This document shows, piece by piece, positions 22,808-36,000 of a stretch of 64,000 bases of DNA (positions are counted from its first letter, which is position 1; each line of letters starts with the position of its first letter). Both the position numbers and the translations under genes were made by a program. This DNA comes from Triglochin maritima (Eukaryota; Streptophyta; Magnoliopsida; Alismatales; Juncaginaceae), in assembly GCA_963682175.1 (NCBI GenBank), contig OY821787.1:20376501-20440500 (forward strand), in the 5' to 3' direction. The notes under the pieces are model-generated. The model searched no databases. It saw only the letters and a list, made by a program, of their open reading frames with translations, and was not told the origin of the DNA.

Positions 22808-25670
22808 TGATTTGTTCGTTTTAATAACTGCAAGTGCACGGTGTCGGTGAAGACGCGGCAAGTACGGGTCGTGCCCACGAGGAGGTGTGTCAACTCTTGT
22901 TTGTTCGAAGGCAAGTGGGAAAAGAGGGGAGAAGAAATTGATTACACTAAACTAGACTAAACTATGCTCGCTACACTACTACGAAACAACAAATAAGATG
23001 AAAGCACAAGACTAATAACTAAACTAGTTGACTAATATAAGCAAGCTGGAAATCAGGAATGGAAAACCCCTAAGGGGTGGAGTGTGTGTACACATGAAAT
23101 AAGAGGTGATGAAAGGACTCAATAGAGCACAAGTGTAGATAGTGTTGCTATTTATAAGAAGTACCCAATGGCAAGGCCTGTCATCCAAATCGCAAACCTA
23201 AGTGATTAACATGTGCATGAACAAGTTTGTTATTAAGAACCTAAACAAGCATGAAATGTACCTAAAGATTATGGAAGAAACCATCAAGTTAAGTATTCTC
23301 TTTAATTCAAACAACCATACTAATATTTCTCACATACAACAATATTTAGCATTCATTTCATTCTACATGACAAGTAGAAACATCAACTCCACCCCCAAAG
23401 CGGGATGTAACTACTCACTACTCATTAAAAGAAGTCAAAACGAAATTAAGGTAATTAAGAGAGGAAAGGGAGACATCCTAATTATTTCTACAAAGATTAA
23501 GACAAACAAAACAAGCTAAACAAGCAATCAGTAAAACAAATGTTGGCTTTTTGGCCTTAATCTATGTTTTGATGATTTAATCAACCTAATCTTAATTATA
23601 ATCATGTAGAGTAGAACACATATTGCATATATTTTGCTTTGTGCTAACCTCTACAGGTGATCAAGACGCAAGGAAGAAAGGAAATCAAGTCAAGACATGT
23701 AATCAAGCTCCTTTGAAGACATGTATTTTGTGTTTTCTTTGAGTCTTAGGAACATGTGTATATTGAGCATACTTGAGCTAAAATCAACTTAAACACACAC
23801 TAGGTTCCTCATAGAAGTCACACACGAAATTTCACATTATTTTGACTTCAATGGATCACCCAAACTTAGATCGGAAAACACTAAACCTGAACCCTAACTG
23901 TCTGCCCACATTCAGTTGACCGCAACAGGCCGTTCGGTCGACCGGATGATCAAGTATTCTGTTTTGTGTTTCCCTGTCTAGTTTCGGTCGACCGCACCTT
24001 CTCTTTCGGTCGACCGTTTAACCTTAATTTTCCGACCGTTATTTTTGTCGTATATACCCAATGGTCGTATTCGTATTAAAACAATAATACCCCAAATACA
24101 TTTCATGTATCGGTCGACCGAGGACCAAGATCGGTCGACCGTTTGTCCATCTCTTGACAAACCCGAATCACATGTTGAAAAACGGTCGACCGCTAGACCT
24201 GTTTCGGTCGACCGAATATCCAATTGTTTGTCAACCGCAAAGTGTCTGGTACAAATCGATCGATCGTTCCCCTTTAGGTGTTCGACCGATGACTTAAGTG
24301 TACCTAAGTCGTAGCGTTGGGCGGTCGACCGTTTCCTTACCGGTCGACCGAACCTTGTGCAAAACTGCCAAACGGTCGACCGTTCGTCCCGTTTCGGTCG
24401 ACCGAATTTATCCAGAATTGGGTCCTGCAGTGTCTGTTTTGTGTAATCACACTTCAACTCATACCCAATCAATCCCAACGGCTCTATTCTCTCTAATGCC
24501 TATATAAGGAGTTGTAAAACACATTTTAACACAACTCTCCCACTCATACTTGTCAAATACATTAGAGAGAAACCCAACACACTCAAAGCCTCAAACCTTC
24601 CACACTATAATCACAAATCCAATCCCATTCAAGTGTGCTCAAGTTTAGAGAGTGTGTTCCACTCAAGTTTGTTGTTGTCAAAGTGAAGTAAAGGTTTCAG
24701 TGTAAGCCTGAAGCATTCCTCTCGGATTGTGAGAGAAGAAAGTCAAGCTCGCGAGGTTGTTCGTGGAGTTTGTTTTGTAAAAGGCGTTCTCTCCCGGCCC
24801 GGAATGGGGAGTGGTTAGTGAAGACGTAGGCGGAGCTCGCGAAGTCGAGCGGAGCTTACAAGAGAGGACTAGGACCCGGGTGGGGTGCCGAACCTCAAGA
24901 AAAACCAACCCGTCTCATTGTGGTTTGCTTATTTCTTCCTTTACTTGCTTGTTTTATTTAATTCCACTGTGCATATCTTGATTGCTTAAACAAGTAGGTA
25001 ATTAGCCTTAATTGTGGACCCACACGATCCTACAACAAAGACAACATTAAAACAAACTATGAAGAATTATTTTATTTACATGACTCACATTACAAGTAGC
25101 ATTCTTGTCCACGTTGAATTTTGCTCCAAGGTTACTCCAAGTAGAGAGTGTGCCACCAAGCAATCGATCGATTACATGGGAGGAGGAAGAGTTCTATTTA
25201 TAGGCATGAAAAAGGAAGTTGGGGACAATCCCCCGATGTGGGACTGATGAAACTTTCCCAGAACATACATAGCACATAACCCATATCCAAGCAATGCGGT
25301 CACTTTTTCCCAGATCCGACCCATTTTCGGATATCGTTTTTAGTTCTTCAATTTGTCACATGTGGTACACTCGGATCGGTTATTGGAGTTTAGGCCCGGA
25401 TCTAATTGCCAAAATACTCGTCTTGATTGTGTGGAGTTTCTTGATTTGCTTATTGATCCTTTTGGTTTACATCCAGGTCTTTCCCTCTTGGATATCAGTC
25501 CATAGGACTCACAACTCAGTCTTTTTTCTTGCTGTTAAGTCCTTTTTGTGTCTATTCTCCTCAAACATGTTTATTCCTGAAACTTAAACATAAAACTCGT
25601 TATGTATCATTGTTTAGGCTAAAGATAACAGATATAAGACACAAATGTATGCATGATATGATGTCAATCA
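22808..25670 (-). repeat. 3' LTR of element A, with nested solo LTR
   Basis: The net length is 1,364 bp after removal of 23,541-25,034 and one 5-bp duplication. It starts TGATTTGTTCG at 22,808 and ends ATGTCAATCA at 25,670. The TATA box on the element strand is TATAAATAG at 25,194-25,202. The conserved block CCCCTAAGGGGTGGAGTGTG is at about 23,069. Confidence 0.9.
23541..25034 (+). repeat. Solo LTR of the gag-only copia family
   Basis: The LTR is 1,494 bp, TGTTGGCTTTTTGG... to ...CGATCCTACA, flanked by exact ACAAA duplications (23,536-23,540 and 25,035-25,039). It is in plus orientation, opposite to copies F and I. It has a TATA box (TATATAAGG, 24,501-24,509) and the cleanest array of CGGTCGACCG, about eleven good copies between 23,935 and 24,405. 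It is the youngest layer of the central nest. Confidence 0.93.
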
Positions 25671-27400
25671 AATACCCCCACACTTAACTTTTGCTAGTCC
25701 CGAGCAAAACAAAGAAAGTGAAAAATGAAAAAACGGAAAAACATACGTAAAAGGGGAAATCCTAACTCACTTTCGTTGGAATCACGGTTGCACTTAGGAG
25801 GAGGAGTGTTGTCTCCTGAGGGTTTTCAACGGATACACCCACAAAATCGGAAGATATATGCATTACTTAACCAAGGAACACCACTCGATGGAGTCATTTT
25901 TGTCGATCATTGGACACGGTAATTTTACATGTCGACCCTATATATTTAATTAGTCCACACACCTTGCCTAATGAACCATTTGTGAAAGTTAATTAAGGAC
26001 TTAAGTCAAAGGCATGGACGTCCTTAACTTCTTAAAGCGATACATCGTGTAAAGTCCATTGAGGTTCATATTTGTTGTTTTTTTCTCTTTGTTTTTCACT
26101 ATTTGTTTTTTTCTTTGTTTTTGTCTTTTTTTTCTTTTTACTTTTTTTCTTTTTGGAGTATTATGAATTAACACTAGTTGGTGTTTGATTCTCCTAAGGT
26201 CAGGTTTCGTGCATCATTACCTCTGAGGACTTACACTATCATGTACACCTTCCCCCAAATCTCCATATAGGGCGATCCCTACCACCCGGTAACGGGAGTT
26301 CGGTCGGTGCATCCCAAGTCAGATGACTCAAAAGCATCAGACATTAAATCCCCTCGGACCTAATTTCCAGAGTGATAGGAGCCATGTGAGAAGAGAGAAC
26401 ACAACTTATTTATTATCTACATGGGAACCAAAACCCCTACACAAAGTTTCACAAAAAGATTTTAAGGGTCCCTGACTACGACAAACTTTCATATAGTAAC
26501 AGACATGAATTATTTGACTCACTAGGTTCAGGGTGGATTTCTTTAATTGTTTGAGTACTGAGACCCTACGATTACTCACCCCCGAGGGAAGACCAGGGTA
26601 CATCCTTACGAGTCGATAAGACCTAAAGCCAGTATACTAGATATCCTAATGCATCATGTTCAAGACAATTTTAGGACCTTTCTTTTTACTGTGCCTCTTA
26701 ACGGTTTTGCACATGATAAACACACACAAAACCCCCAAAACATTTTCTTTCGCAAACACATGTAGATTTTGAAAGAAATGTCAAAATTTAAAGCACAATG
26801 CAAGCAAAAGAAGAGAAGTCACCCAAGGATCATGGCAAGCAGATATATCGATATTAAATGTAGCACACTAACATGACCCTAACAATACAAACAAATGAAA
26901 ACAAAACAAAAGGAGAAGGACTCGACTATGTACACACATAAAACACCCCCCACCACTTACTTCATGCATTGTCCTTAATCAATGCGAGCATGACACTACA
27001 TGGATTTATGCACGAAAAAGAAAAGAACTCACCAATGTGAAGCGCAAAGGGAAGTTCATGGTCATGTTGATGGACACAACCCAAATTCCCCTTAAAACCT
27101 GAGAAATACTAAAGAAGGGATACAAATATGTGAAAGAAATGGGCCCCAAATACACAAGGGTTGGGGCCACAACAATCAATGCAAACTCATAGAGTCTTTT
27201 ATTGTATTTTTTTTAAAATATAACTATGTACAAAAACAAGTTCCTATCTTCATTTGTCGAAGGACATCAAATGGGAACCTCAAAAGTGGGTCAATGCACT
27301 TGGAATGGGAACATCACACCACACAGGGCCGGAATACTCATGTGTGGGCCCCCTCACAAATAGCACAAGATGAAAGGAGAGGTTCATTGATTAGATTCAA
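25671..27400 (-). other. Element A: 3' noncoding block with PPT and second G-rich tract
   Basis: The PPT next to the LTR reads GTGTGGGGGTATT on the minus strand (25,671-25,683). The rest is collinear with 19,780-21,640 and 60,646-62,217: a very T-rich tract at 26,068-26,158 and a run of C at 26,946-26,951 (G on the element strand), about 1.28 kb from the LTR. No protein family is recognisable. Confidence 0.7.
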
Positions 27401-27411
27401 ATGCGTCTCAT

Positions 27412-28706
27412 TCAAAGGATCAAATTGAAAGAGCATGAACCTCTCAAGGGTTTGGGACATAATGTGCAATGGAAGAAGAGTTTCTCCCATTGCAGAATTG
27501 AAGTTATAATCGTCAATCCAAACTCTTCAACCAACAGGCTGCTAGGTCGGAACGAGGTCAAGAGCCTCATTATGCATGTCCGACTCACTAGGCGAGAGAA
27601 GGTGGGTCTCTTACCCAAGGTATCCTCTAAGGCACTCATGATACCCTCAATGGCGATGTAATTGTTTAATATCCCATCATTTCCAAGATGATCAAGAACA
27701 ATAGTGCAAGGCAAACTCTCATCAGGTCGTATGAAATTAAGGGTAATAGGGAGCTCTTGCTCCACCATAGGGGAGTCCTTAAGAGACACGACAACAAGAT
27801 CATGTGGCTCAAGGGCCACATGACAAAAAGGTAAGGCATAATCTTATGTCAACTCATAATGAAACTGGTCCATGTTATTTTCAATTTGGAAAGAATCCCC
27901 CACCATATGATCATGAATTGAAACCCCAAGTCCCTTAGACTGACGAGGAGTTAGACTTTGAAAGATTGTGCTTTGAATTTGTGGATGTGGTGGTGGTTTG
28001 ATATCAAAAGATAAATCCTCAAGTTGACAAGAAAAGTTACCCTCCTCACATTCACCTAATTGTTGCGTCATTTGACTCACTTGCATTGTCGTAGTTTGTA
28101 TGGATTGTTGAGTGGTTTCCAAGAACGTAATGAAAGTTTGTTTGAAGGAATCAACTATGTGGTCAATTGTGAGGCTCAAGTTAGAGATTGGGAATTTTTG
28201 GGTTTGGGTATTGATGGGATGAGAATGAGTCCAATGATTCAGAGTATGGTGTCGGTAGAATTCTAGGTATTCGGGAGGAGGATACTGGGGTGGAAATGAT
28301 GTATAAGAATTTGAATAAGAAATGTCTCCCCACGAATCCATCCCGCTCGGGTTGTACGCAGATGCGTAAGGGTCACATTGAGAATTTTGGGAAAATGTGT
28401 GCTCATACTCACGCTCTGGGGAACGTAAGGACTTTCCCCAAAAACATGACCACTTAACCCGCAATAGTCAGACGGTACAACTATAGGAGTTACCGGTGCA
28501 CTCGTGTCATCTACCACATGCATCAAAGAGGCTAAAGCTTCTTGTAATGTCTCAGTTTGTTGACAAACATATGATCTGACATAACTAGATGGTGATCTAG
28601 CAGTCGGTGTCTCTCTCATATTCCCCCAATATGAAGATTGCTCACTCACACAGTCAAGATTTTCCCAACCATACATGGTGTTTGTGTGAGGCACCCCAGG
28701 ATGCAT
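27412..28706 (-). pseudogene. Gag remnant of element A
   Basis: Three frames in series (28,263-28,706, 27,844-28,464, 27,412-27,819). The middle one has the Pro/Tyr/Asn-rich segment (YASAYNPSGMDSWGD, FPPQYPPPEY) and the helical segment MQVSQMTQQLGECEEG, which corresponds to MEMQVSQLAHQFLEREKG in element Q, just before the protease linker. The last frame begins MALEPHDLVVVSLKD, the unit also seen in D and Q. The conserved gag core (as at 34,185-34,455 in D) and the protease DLGA motif are not found, so an internal deletion has removed them. The copy cannot make a working Gag. Confidence 0.7.
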
Positions 28707-29894
28707 GAGTATGGAGTACTAGGGAGAATAGTCCTGGTCCCAACAATGAAATGGATGGTCGCCCATGTAACCACCCATCTCGACAATGAACTCTGGAGTC
28801 GACCACTATCACAACCACGAGGCCAAGTTCGCAAAAAGTGCTCGACTCGACCCTAAAATGCTAACAAAGAGTGTAAAGGGGTGGAGACTAGAACATAGAA
28901 GCAGGTGAGAAGAAGATGTCTCAGAGGAGAAGGGAATAATTCCTATAGCTAGCATGTGTAATGGGAGAAGGTAGAAGCCTATCTACCAAACAAGGCTCAC
29001 ACAACGTACAGTCACTATAGGTCCTTACAGCTAGATGACGCCTTACTGCGAGGTCACACGGCCTCAACACGCTTCACCTCCCTACAAAAAAGACCACAAA
29101 GCCTAGCAAGTGAGCCAAGATCTAGAGATCTCTTCTCTCCTACTATCGATAAAGTGGGTAACGCTGATCAGGATATGACGGTTGTGACCGGATCACTCTC
29201 CTAATGCTCCCGAGTCCTAGTGGCCAATGTTTACTTGTTTTAAGACTAAGGTTTTTGATTAAGAGTGATTTTTAGGGCAAAGGAAAGGGTGATGAAATCC
29301 CCCACCTTATCTTATATGGGACAACCCCTCCTTAGTAGCGTTTTGAGTCTTAATCTAGCAATCAACTCTCCAAACAAACACTCACCTCACTATTGTCCTG
29401 ATGCACCTTACTAACTAATGCATGCTTTAACCATGCATGAATGAGAGAATGGGTGCACGTACCTCATCCCAGCAATCAACAACAAGAATACAAAGAAAAG
29501 AAAGATGAGTGCGTGCAAGGTCTACAAATGATGCATGACCTAGATGGCAATCAATCTAATCTTTTGCTTTGAGTTTTAAGGTCCAAGTTGTATAGAAAGA
29601 GAATTGGTTATTAATAGACCTGGGAGAAAACTGCAGGTTAAAACATGCAAGATTCGTCCCCCAGACAACTAAATTGAACAAACAAACAACCAGAACAAAA
29701 GTTGGAGCAAAATCAGCTCACCAGGCCGCCAGTTCGCGGTTCTAGACGGATGATTGGCGGTCCAAAGGGCTGATCTCGGCTCAAAATTTCTCCTGGTGTG
29801 TCCCCTTGATACTTCAATATCTCTAAAACAAAAAAACTAAAACTAAAAGATTAAACCCACTCGAATCGTCCAAGCAAAAGTCTAGACAAAGAAC
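28707..29894 (-). other. Element A: 5' leader
   Basis: Noncoding, collinear with 1-1,020 and 36,431-37,440. The best conserved part is 29,010-29,220. Near 29,725-29,765 it has the pair of imperfect repeats around GGCCGCCAGTTCGCGGT and TGATTGGCGGTCC that also occurs in the LTRs of this group. Confidence 0.75.
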
Positions 29895-29913
29895 CTCCCC
29901 GACAACGGCGCCA
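29895..29913 (-). other. primer-binding site of element A
   Basis: The minus strand reads TGGCGCCGTTGTCGGGGAG, the Athila-type site for tRNA-Asp with one change from the usual GTTGCCGGGG. It lies six bases inside the 5' LTR and is the best preserved PBS of the group in this window. Confidence 0.88.
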
Positions 29914-29919
29914 AAAACT

Positions 29920-31320
29920 TGATTTATTCGTTTTAATAACCGCAAGTGCACGGCGTCGGTGAAGACGTGGCAGATAAGGGATGTGTCCACGTGGAGGTGT
30001 GTCAACTCTGGTTTGTTCGAAGGCAAGTGGTAAAAGATGGGAGAAGAAATTGATTACACTAAACTAGACTAAAGTATGCTGCCCTACACTAGTACGAAAC
30101 AACAAAGAAGATGAAAGCATGAGACTTTTAACTAAACTAAGTGACTAATATAAGCAAACGGGAAATCAGGAATGGAAAACCCCTAAGGGGTGGAGTGTGT
30201 GTACACATGAAATAAAAGGTGATGAATGCATTCAATAGAGCACAAGTGTAGGTAGTGTTGCTATTCATAAGAAGTACCCAATGGCAAGACCTATCATCCA
30301 AATCCCAAACCTAAGTGATTAATATGAGCATCAACAACTTTGTTATTAGGAACCTAAACAAGCATGGAATGTACCTAAAGATCATGGCAGAAACCATCAA
30401 GTTAAGTATTCTCTTTAATTGAAACAAGGATACTAACATTTCTCACATACAACAATACTTTGGCTTCATTCCATTCTACATGACATGTAGAAACATCAAC
30501 TCCACCCCCAAAGCGGGATGGAACTACTCACTACTCATTAAAAGAAGTCAAAACGAAATTAAGGTAATTAAGATAGGAAAGGGAGACATGCTAATTATTT
30601 CTACTAAGATTAAGACAAACAAAACAAGCTAAACAAGCAATCATTAAAACAAAGACAACATTAAAACAAACTATGGAGAATTATTTTGTTTGCATGACCC
30701 ACATTACAAGTAGCATTCTTCTCCACCTTGAATTTTGCTCCAAGGCTTACTCCAAGTAGAGAGAATGCCACCAAGCAATGGGTCGATTACATGAGGAGGA
30801 AGAGTTCTATTGATAGGCATGAAAAAAGGAAGCTGGGGACAATCCCCCGATGTTGGAGTAATGAAACATTCCCAGAATAGACATAACACATAACCATATC
30901 CAGGCAAAACCATGTCGAATTCTGAGAAAAACAAACCGCGAATTGGCAGTCACTTTTTCCTGGATCCGACCCATTTTCAGATATCATTTTTAGTTCTTCA
31001 ATTTGTCACATGTGGTACATTCGGATAGGTTATTGGAGTTTATGCCCGGATCTAATTGCCAAAATACTTCTCATGATGGTGTGGAGTGTCTTGACTTGCT
31101 TATTGGTCTTTTTGGTTTACATCCAGGTCCTTCCCTCTTGCATATTAGTCCATAGGTCTCACAACTCAATCTTTTTTCTTGGTTTTAGGTCCTTTTTGTG
31201 CATCTTCTCCTCAAACCTGTTTATTCCTGAAACTTAAAGATAAAACTCGTTATGTCGCATTGTTTAGGTTAAAGATAACGGATATAAGACATAAATGTAT
31301 GCATGATATGATGTCAATCA
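29920..31320 (-). repeat. 5' LTR of element A
   Basis: 1,401 bp, TGATTTATTCG... to ...GATGTCAATCA, pairing with 22,808-25,670. The conserved block CCCCTAAGGGGTGGAGTGTG is at about 30,180. The TATA box is spoiled here (TATCAATAG on the element strand, near 30,804) although it is intact in the 3' LTR. Confidence 0.9.
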
Positions 31321-32304
31321 TGTATCTAGATACCGTTTATAGTTTATGATATCAGGGCCAATTGACTTAGATCTCCTATTGGTCACACCACAAAACTGGG
31401 AAACAAGAAGGTTGATTTTACATTCATATGATGGTACGAATTTCGTGTGAAATCGTATATATTTGTGGTGAATTTATAAAATTAATGTGTCATGCAAATG
31501 ACATAGTTAGAATCCTTATAAGTTCCTATGTGATGTATGTATTATGGGGTGTAATGGTTGACATTACATATGATAATATATTACATGATATATGAATTTG
31601 CTATAAACCTCAAAGATCAAATTTTGTTGGATATAAATACAAAATTTGGTAAAAGCCAAAAAACGGTTAATACGGTTTTTCTGAATTAATAAGGAATTAT
31701 TATTAATCATGTATTGGAATTATTCCAATTATGGTTAAATGTGGATGTGGAAGATTATGTGTCAAATTGTGATTAATTTTAGGGAGAGAAAAATAAGAGA
31801 TGATGGGTTAGTGGTTAGCCCACGCTGTGGGTGTTTGGAGGCCCTATAAACAGGTCTTATCTCCGTCGTTGTTTTAATTAATGCAAAATTTCGCTCTCCT
31901 TAAACACCCTATTAATCCATCCGAAAATTCCTTAATTATTTCAAGCTTTTGGAGATTAAATTCTCAGGGAGCATAAAGGGGTTATTAGCTAGATTTTAAC
32001 CTTGAGTTCGAGATTGAATTGGCTAGCTTCTTTCTCTTTGATCTTGTTTAGAGTTTGGTGAACACTTGGAGGCCAATAGGCGGGCGAATCGACGAGCGGC
32101 GCAACTTCGGATCTTCATAAAGATATTAGAGAACCTTTAGGTATGATCCTCTTATATTTGTTTTAACATATAATGATTATATGATATTAGAATAAATATA
32201 AACCAATGTACTTGAAATTGTTGAAAATATGGAAATCGATCATGTATGTATGTATTTAAATTTTAAAATATACACATACATAGGGCACAAAATCCTACAA
32301 CACA

Positions 32305-33020
32305 AACATTCTCAAAGGGTTGCATTGTTGTTGGGGGTGTTTGTTGATTGTGCGGTGTTTTTTACAATTAGTAGATGAGTTTGAGATTTATAGGTTGGTC
32401 CAAGGGCTCCTGTTGCCTACCAGAGTTGAACACATGAAACTCGTTAATCATGTTACTGAATGTGACATTCATAGGACCATGTGTATAATTAATTAAGGCG
32501 TTCGAAGTTGCCAAAAATGGTCTACCAAAATTCTAAGGTATTTGAGAGTGGGTGTTCGCAACAGGGTTGCTATCGATGACAACAAAATCTATTGGAAATA
32601 TAAAATCTCCAACTTTGATGAGCACATTTAATCCCCTTTGGGACACGAATGGATCTATCCACCACATGGAGGGTGATATTAGTTGATTTCAATTCTTCCA
32701 AGTTCAATTGTTGATAAACAAAAGATGGGTGAAGGTTGACCACTGATCCTAAATCAAGATATACGTTAGTCTTGCTAGTGTCCCCTATCATACACTTAAT
32801 AGTAGGACACCCGAGGTCCTTGTACTTTGTGTAAGTGGGATTGGACAAAAGTGAGCTCACACTCACAACTAAGAATGTTTTCTTAGGGACATTGGTCTTC
32901 CTATTTGTTGTGTAGAGATCTTTCAACACTTTGACATATTTATGTATTTGTTGGATGACGTCCAACAAGGGGATGTTAACCTTCACTTGTTTAAAGACCT
33001 CTAATATCTTATCCATTGTG
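32305..33020 (-). pseudogene. Element D: aspartic protease
   Basis: The frame 32,570-33,016 has the typical run-in of Athila proteases: FKQVKVNIPLLDVIQQI, KYKDLGCPTIKCMIGD, then the active-site region YLDLGSVVNLHPSFVY (the family has LLDLGASVNLLP). Asp is present, but the Ala after Gly is Ser. It continues past a stop towards 32,305 before the B insertion. The enzyme would cut Gag into its mature parts. No reverse transcriptase follows; the frame passes directly into the C-terminal extension at 21,642-22,002. Confidence 0.85.
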
Positions 33021-33035
33021 TCACTCTGCTTTTTG

Positions 33036-36000
33036 GTTAACCTACTAGGATAGGGGTCTTTTGTCAGGTATTTTTTTGAGGTGTCTGAGAAGAAGGCGTT
33101 GGTGTATTACCCTCACCCTAAGTCTCTTTCTCACAATTATTTCCACTGAGGGGCTACAGAGGCTGCTCAGATGGTGGCTGCGGTATCGAAATTTGGTTGT
33201 CACCTGTTTCCCACTCCTTAACGACACAATGGCATTAACGTGGTTAACAGGTTCTCCCACATTGTTTGTTTGTTGCGCACGTGGTGCCGAGCTCAGAACA
33301 TGTGTTCGGTTGGTGGTACACACGTGGATTGGTCTCAGGTTGGCTTGGAAGCATCCCTGGTTCTCTTACATGTATAGATTGGGCTTATTGGCCCACTTGA
33401 AGCTCCAGATATTTCAGGGATTGCTTAGTTGAAGCGAGGTTTTGTTGGGTAGTCATGAGTGCTTGACCCTGGTAAGATATGAAATTGTTGATCAAGTTCT
33501 CAAGTGACACAAACCTGGTTTCATTACTATTTCCACTAGGGAAACCTGGTGGGCCAATAGGTTGGACCTGGCAAGGATGTGAATGGGAAGTATGCATGGA
33601 TGATGAATGCATGTTGTGGTTGTAAGGTTGTGGTTGGGGTGTGAATTGTTAGAAGGACCACCTTTTTCATTATTTTGGCTCCAAGAGAAGTTTGGGTGGT
33701 CCCTCTAACCTGGGTTATATGATGAAGAATATGGGTTATTTCTAGGATGGTAATTGATGGCGTTGACCTGCTCCATTTTTGGAGACATGTAGCCACACTC
33801 CTCACTCACATGACTTACCAAACCACACCTATAACATGAAACAGAGCTATATGCAGATGCTTGGGAACGTTTCCTTTGGTTTCGGGCTCCATCAGTCCAT
33901 ACGACGCATCAAGGCGGCATAGTGTGCCATATTATCCGTATCGGAAATGATGGCAAAAATTGGACCTACTTTGCTTGGTTGGAATTTGTGATGCCTGCTC
34001 CTATGCTACTACATGATGCAGGTGGTTCCCTAACACATTCCCATTGCATGGAATTTTTAGCGATGCCTTCGAGGAAGGCCCATACGTCTCTCTCTTCCTT
34101 TCCCAAGACAACTCCTTGACACATGGATTCAAGACTCGTTCGGGATGAAGTGCTCAGACCTTCGTAAACAATTTGACAAAGGTGTCACAACTCGATGCCA
34201 TTGTGAGGGCACAAGGAAAGTAGCTCCTTAAACTTCTCAAAGTATGCCTGGAATGTTTCAGACTCGAGTTGATAGCAATAATTGATTTCTTGTCTCAACT
34301 TTTGAGTCCGATGATAAGGAAAATACTTTTTGAGAAATGCAGATTGAAACTGGTCCCAAGTTGCAATGGCGCTCGCTTGCTCGCTATACAACCACTTATT
34401 AGCATCATCTTTCAGAGCGAAAGGGGACCAGTCAAAGATGGATGGAGTCTGTATTTGATTAGTAGCATATCATGCAGCATATTCGTGCTTTATATCCTTA
34501 ATTTTACCTCAATATTGTGCTACTCGAGTTTTTGTTGTTATATCACAGGTATTAGGTAATTAAGAAGAGATGGGAAGAGAAAAAGGACTGAACCATAACA
34601 AGGGACATAAATGAAGCATAAAGGACCACTCTGTCATGCAGAAAGACCCATCTGCAAGAGGGAAGGACCTGGACGTAAGCCTAGAGGGAATAAATAGGAA
34701 TTCAAGAAACTCCACACCATAATGAGGAGTATTTTGGCAATTAGATTCGGGTACAGACTCAAATGACTGACCAGGGCACACCCCACGTGCATAATTGAAG
34801 AGATTAAGTGGAGACATGAAACTGCGTCACATCTGACCAAAAGGGACTGTTAATTGGTGGTCCATTTTGTTCAGAATCTGACCCAGTTTTGTACGGATAT
34901 GGGTTATGTGCTTATTTCTATTCTGGGAATGTTTCATTACTCCCACATCAAGGGATTGTCCCCTGTTACCTTTTTCATGTCTATAAATAGAACTCTTCTT
35001 CCTCCTTTGTTATCTGCCCATTACTTGGTCACCATTGTCTCTACTTGGAGTAAGCCTTGGAGCAATAGTGAAGTGGAGAAGAATACTACATGTAATGTGT
35101 CATGAATAAAATAAATCTTTGCTAGTTTCATGTTGTCTCTTTTAATTCTTGCATGTTTTGTTTAATGTTTATCTTAGTATAATTAGTTAGAATGTTTTCA
35201 CTTCTTAATTTAAAGGTTATCTTAATGAGTAGTGAGTAGTTCATTCCCCGTTGGGGGGTGCAGATGATGGACATTTAGGTTTTGAGGTTTTGATGTTTGA
35301 CAAATTTTTATTGTGTAGACTTGAATGTTTGTATGTTGATTGGGTTTGTTTTAATCATCTACATGTTGGGGTATTTTTGATGGGTTTTTCCATACCTTTC
35401 GGACATTTCCCATGCTTGGTTTCCTCACGTTTATTGGCTGAAATCTCTTGTTGGGTATGCTACATGCTAGTCGTGTGTTTGTATTAGTGTTTGCTCAGTC
35501 GATTGATTGAATAAACTTTGTTTTGATGGGTTTTGCCAAAACATTCAGACACCTTCCATGCTTGACTTTGTTTTCACATGTGTTCCTTGTTTTTATGAGT
35601 CTTGCCATAACTTTAGAGACTTATCATGCTGAGCCTCATCTCATGATAATTTCGTAGTAATTGCTGATGTGTTGTGTGAATGGAGTGATAGGTCTTGCTA
35701 AATCTTAAGACACTTCCTATGCATGAAGACACACACATGACACACATACATTCTTACTTGCATCATCCATCCTTTCCCTCACCTCATTTGTGCACACACT
35801 CCACTCCTTAGGGGTCATCCATATTTCATTCCATATCGTTTGCTGATTTTCTTTACTTTTCAATTGCATCGTAACCTAGTTTGTTTTGCATTCTTAGTAT
35901 AACATCTTTTTAGTAGTAGCGTACTAATCTCTTATTCCACCGTTATTTCCCACTTTATTTCACTCCCGGTCGTGCACTTTAGGTTAGTTAGTAAAATGTT

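Larger units (their letters stand above)
22808..31320 (-). mobile_element. Athila-like element A (gag-only), complete ends
   Basis: A minus-strand element with 3' LTR 22,808-25,670 (which includes a nested solo LTR), PPT, body and 5' LTR 29,920-31,320. The duplication is TGTAG (22,803-22,807) and TGTAT (31,321-31,325), one change; removing A restores LTR B in register with LTR X. The body, 25,671-29,919, is only 4.25 kb: leader, a rearranged gag, and the conserved 3' noncoding block. No protease active site, reverse transcriptase or integrase was seen. Confidence 0.9.
22008..32299 (+). repeat. Solo copia LTR B, split by element A
   Basis: The pieces 22,008-22,807 and 31,326-32,299 together form a 1.77 kb LTR, TGAAAGGAATG... 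to ...ATCCTACA. It is flanked by the exact duplication ACACA (22,003-22,007 and 32,300-32,304) in the gag-protease frame of D. It is related, in opposite orientation, to LTR X at 7,507-15,154. With duplications at both sides and no internal sequence, it is a solo LTR left by recombination between two LTRs. A TATA-like CCTATAAACAGG is near 31,850. Confidence 0.9.

Noticed and set aside
23935..24405. Regular short palindromes resembling a CRISPR array
   Set aside because: The repeats are 10 bp, irregularly spaced and located in U3 of a plant copia LTR, with the same layout in three other LTRs. Nothing else suggests a prokaryote.
34854..35105. Small plus-strand genes in the LTRs (for example 34,854-35,105, 25,294-25,587, 31,010-31,237)
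   Set aside because: The frames fall in LTR sequence, are not kept in frame between LTR copies, and show no family motifs.
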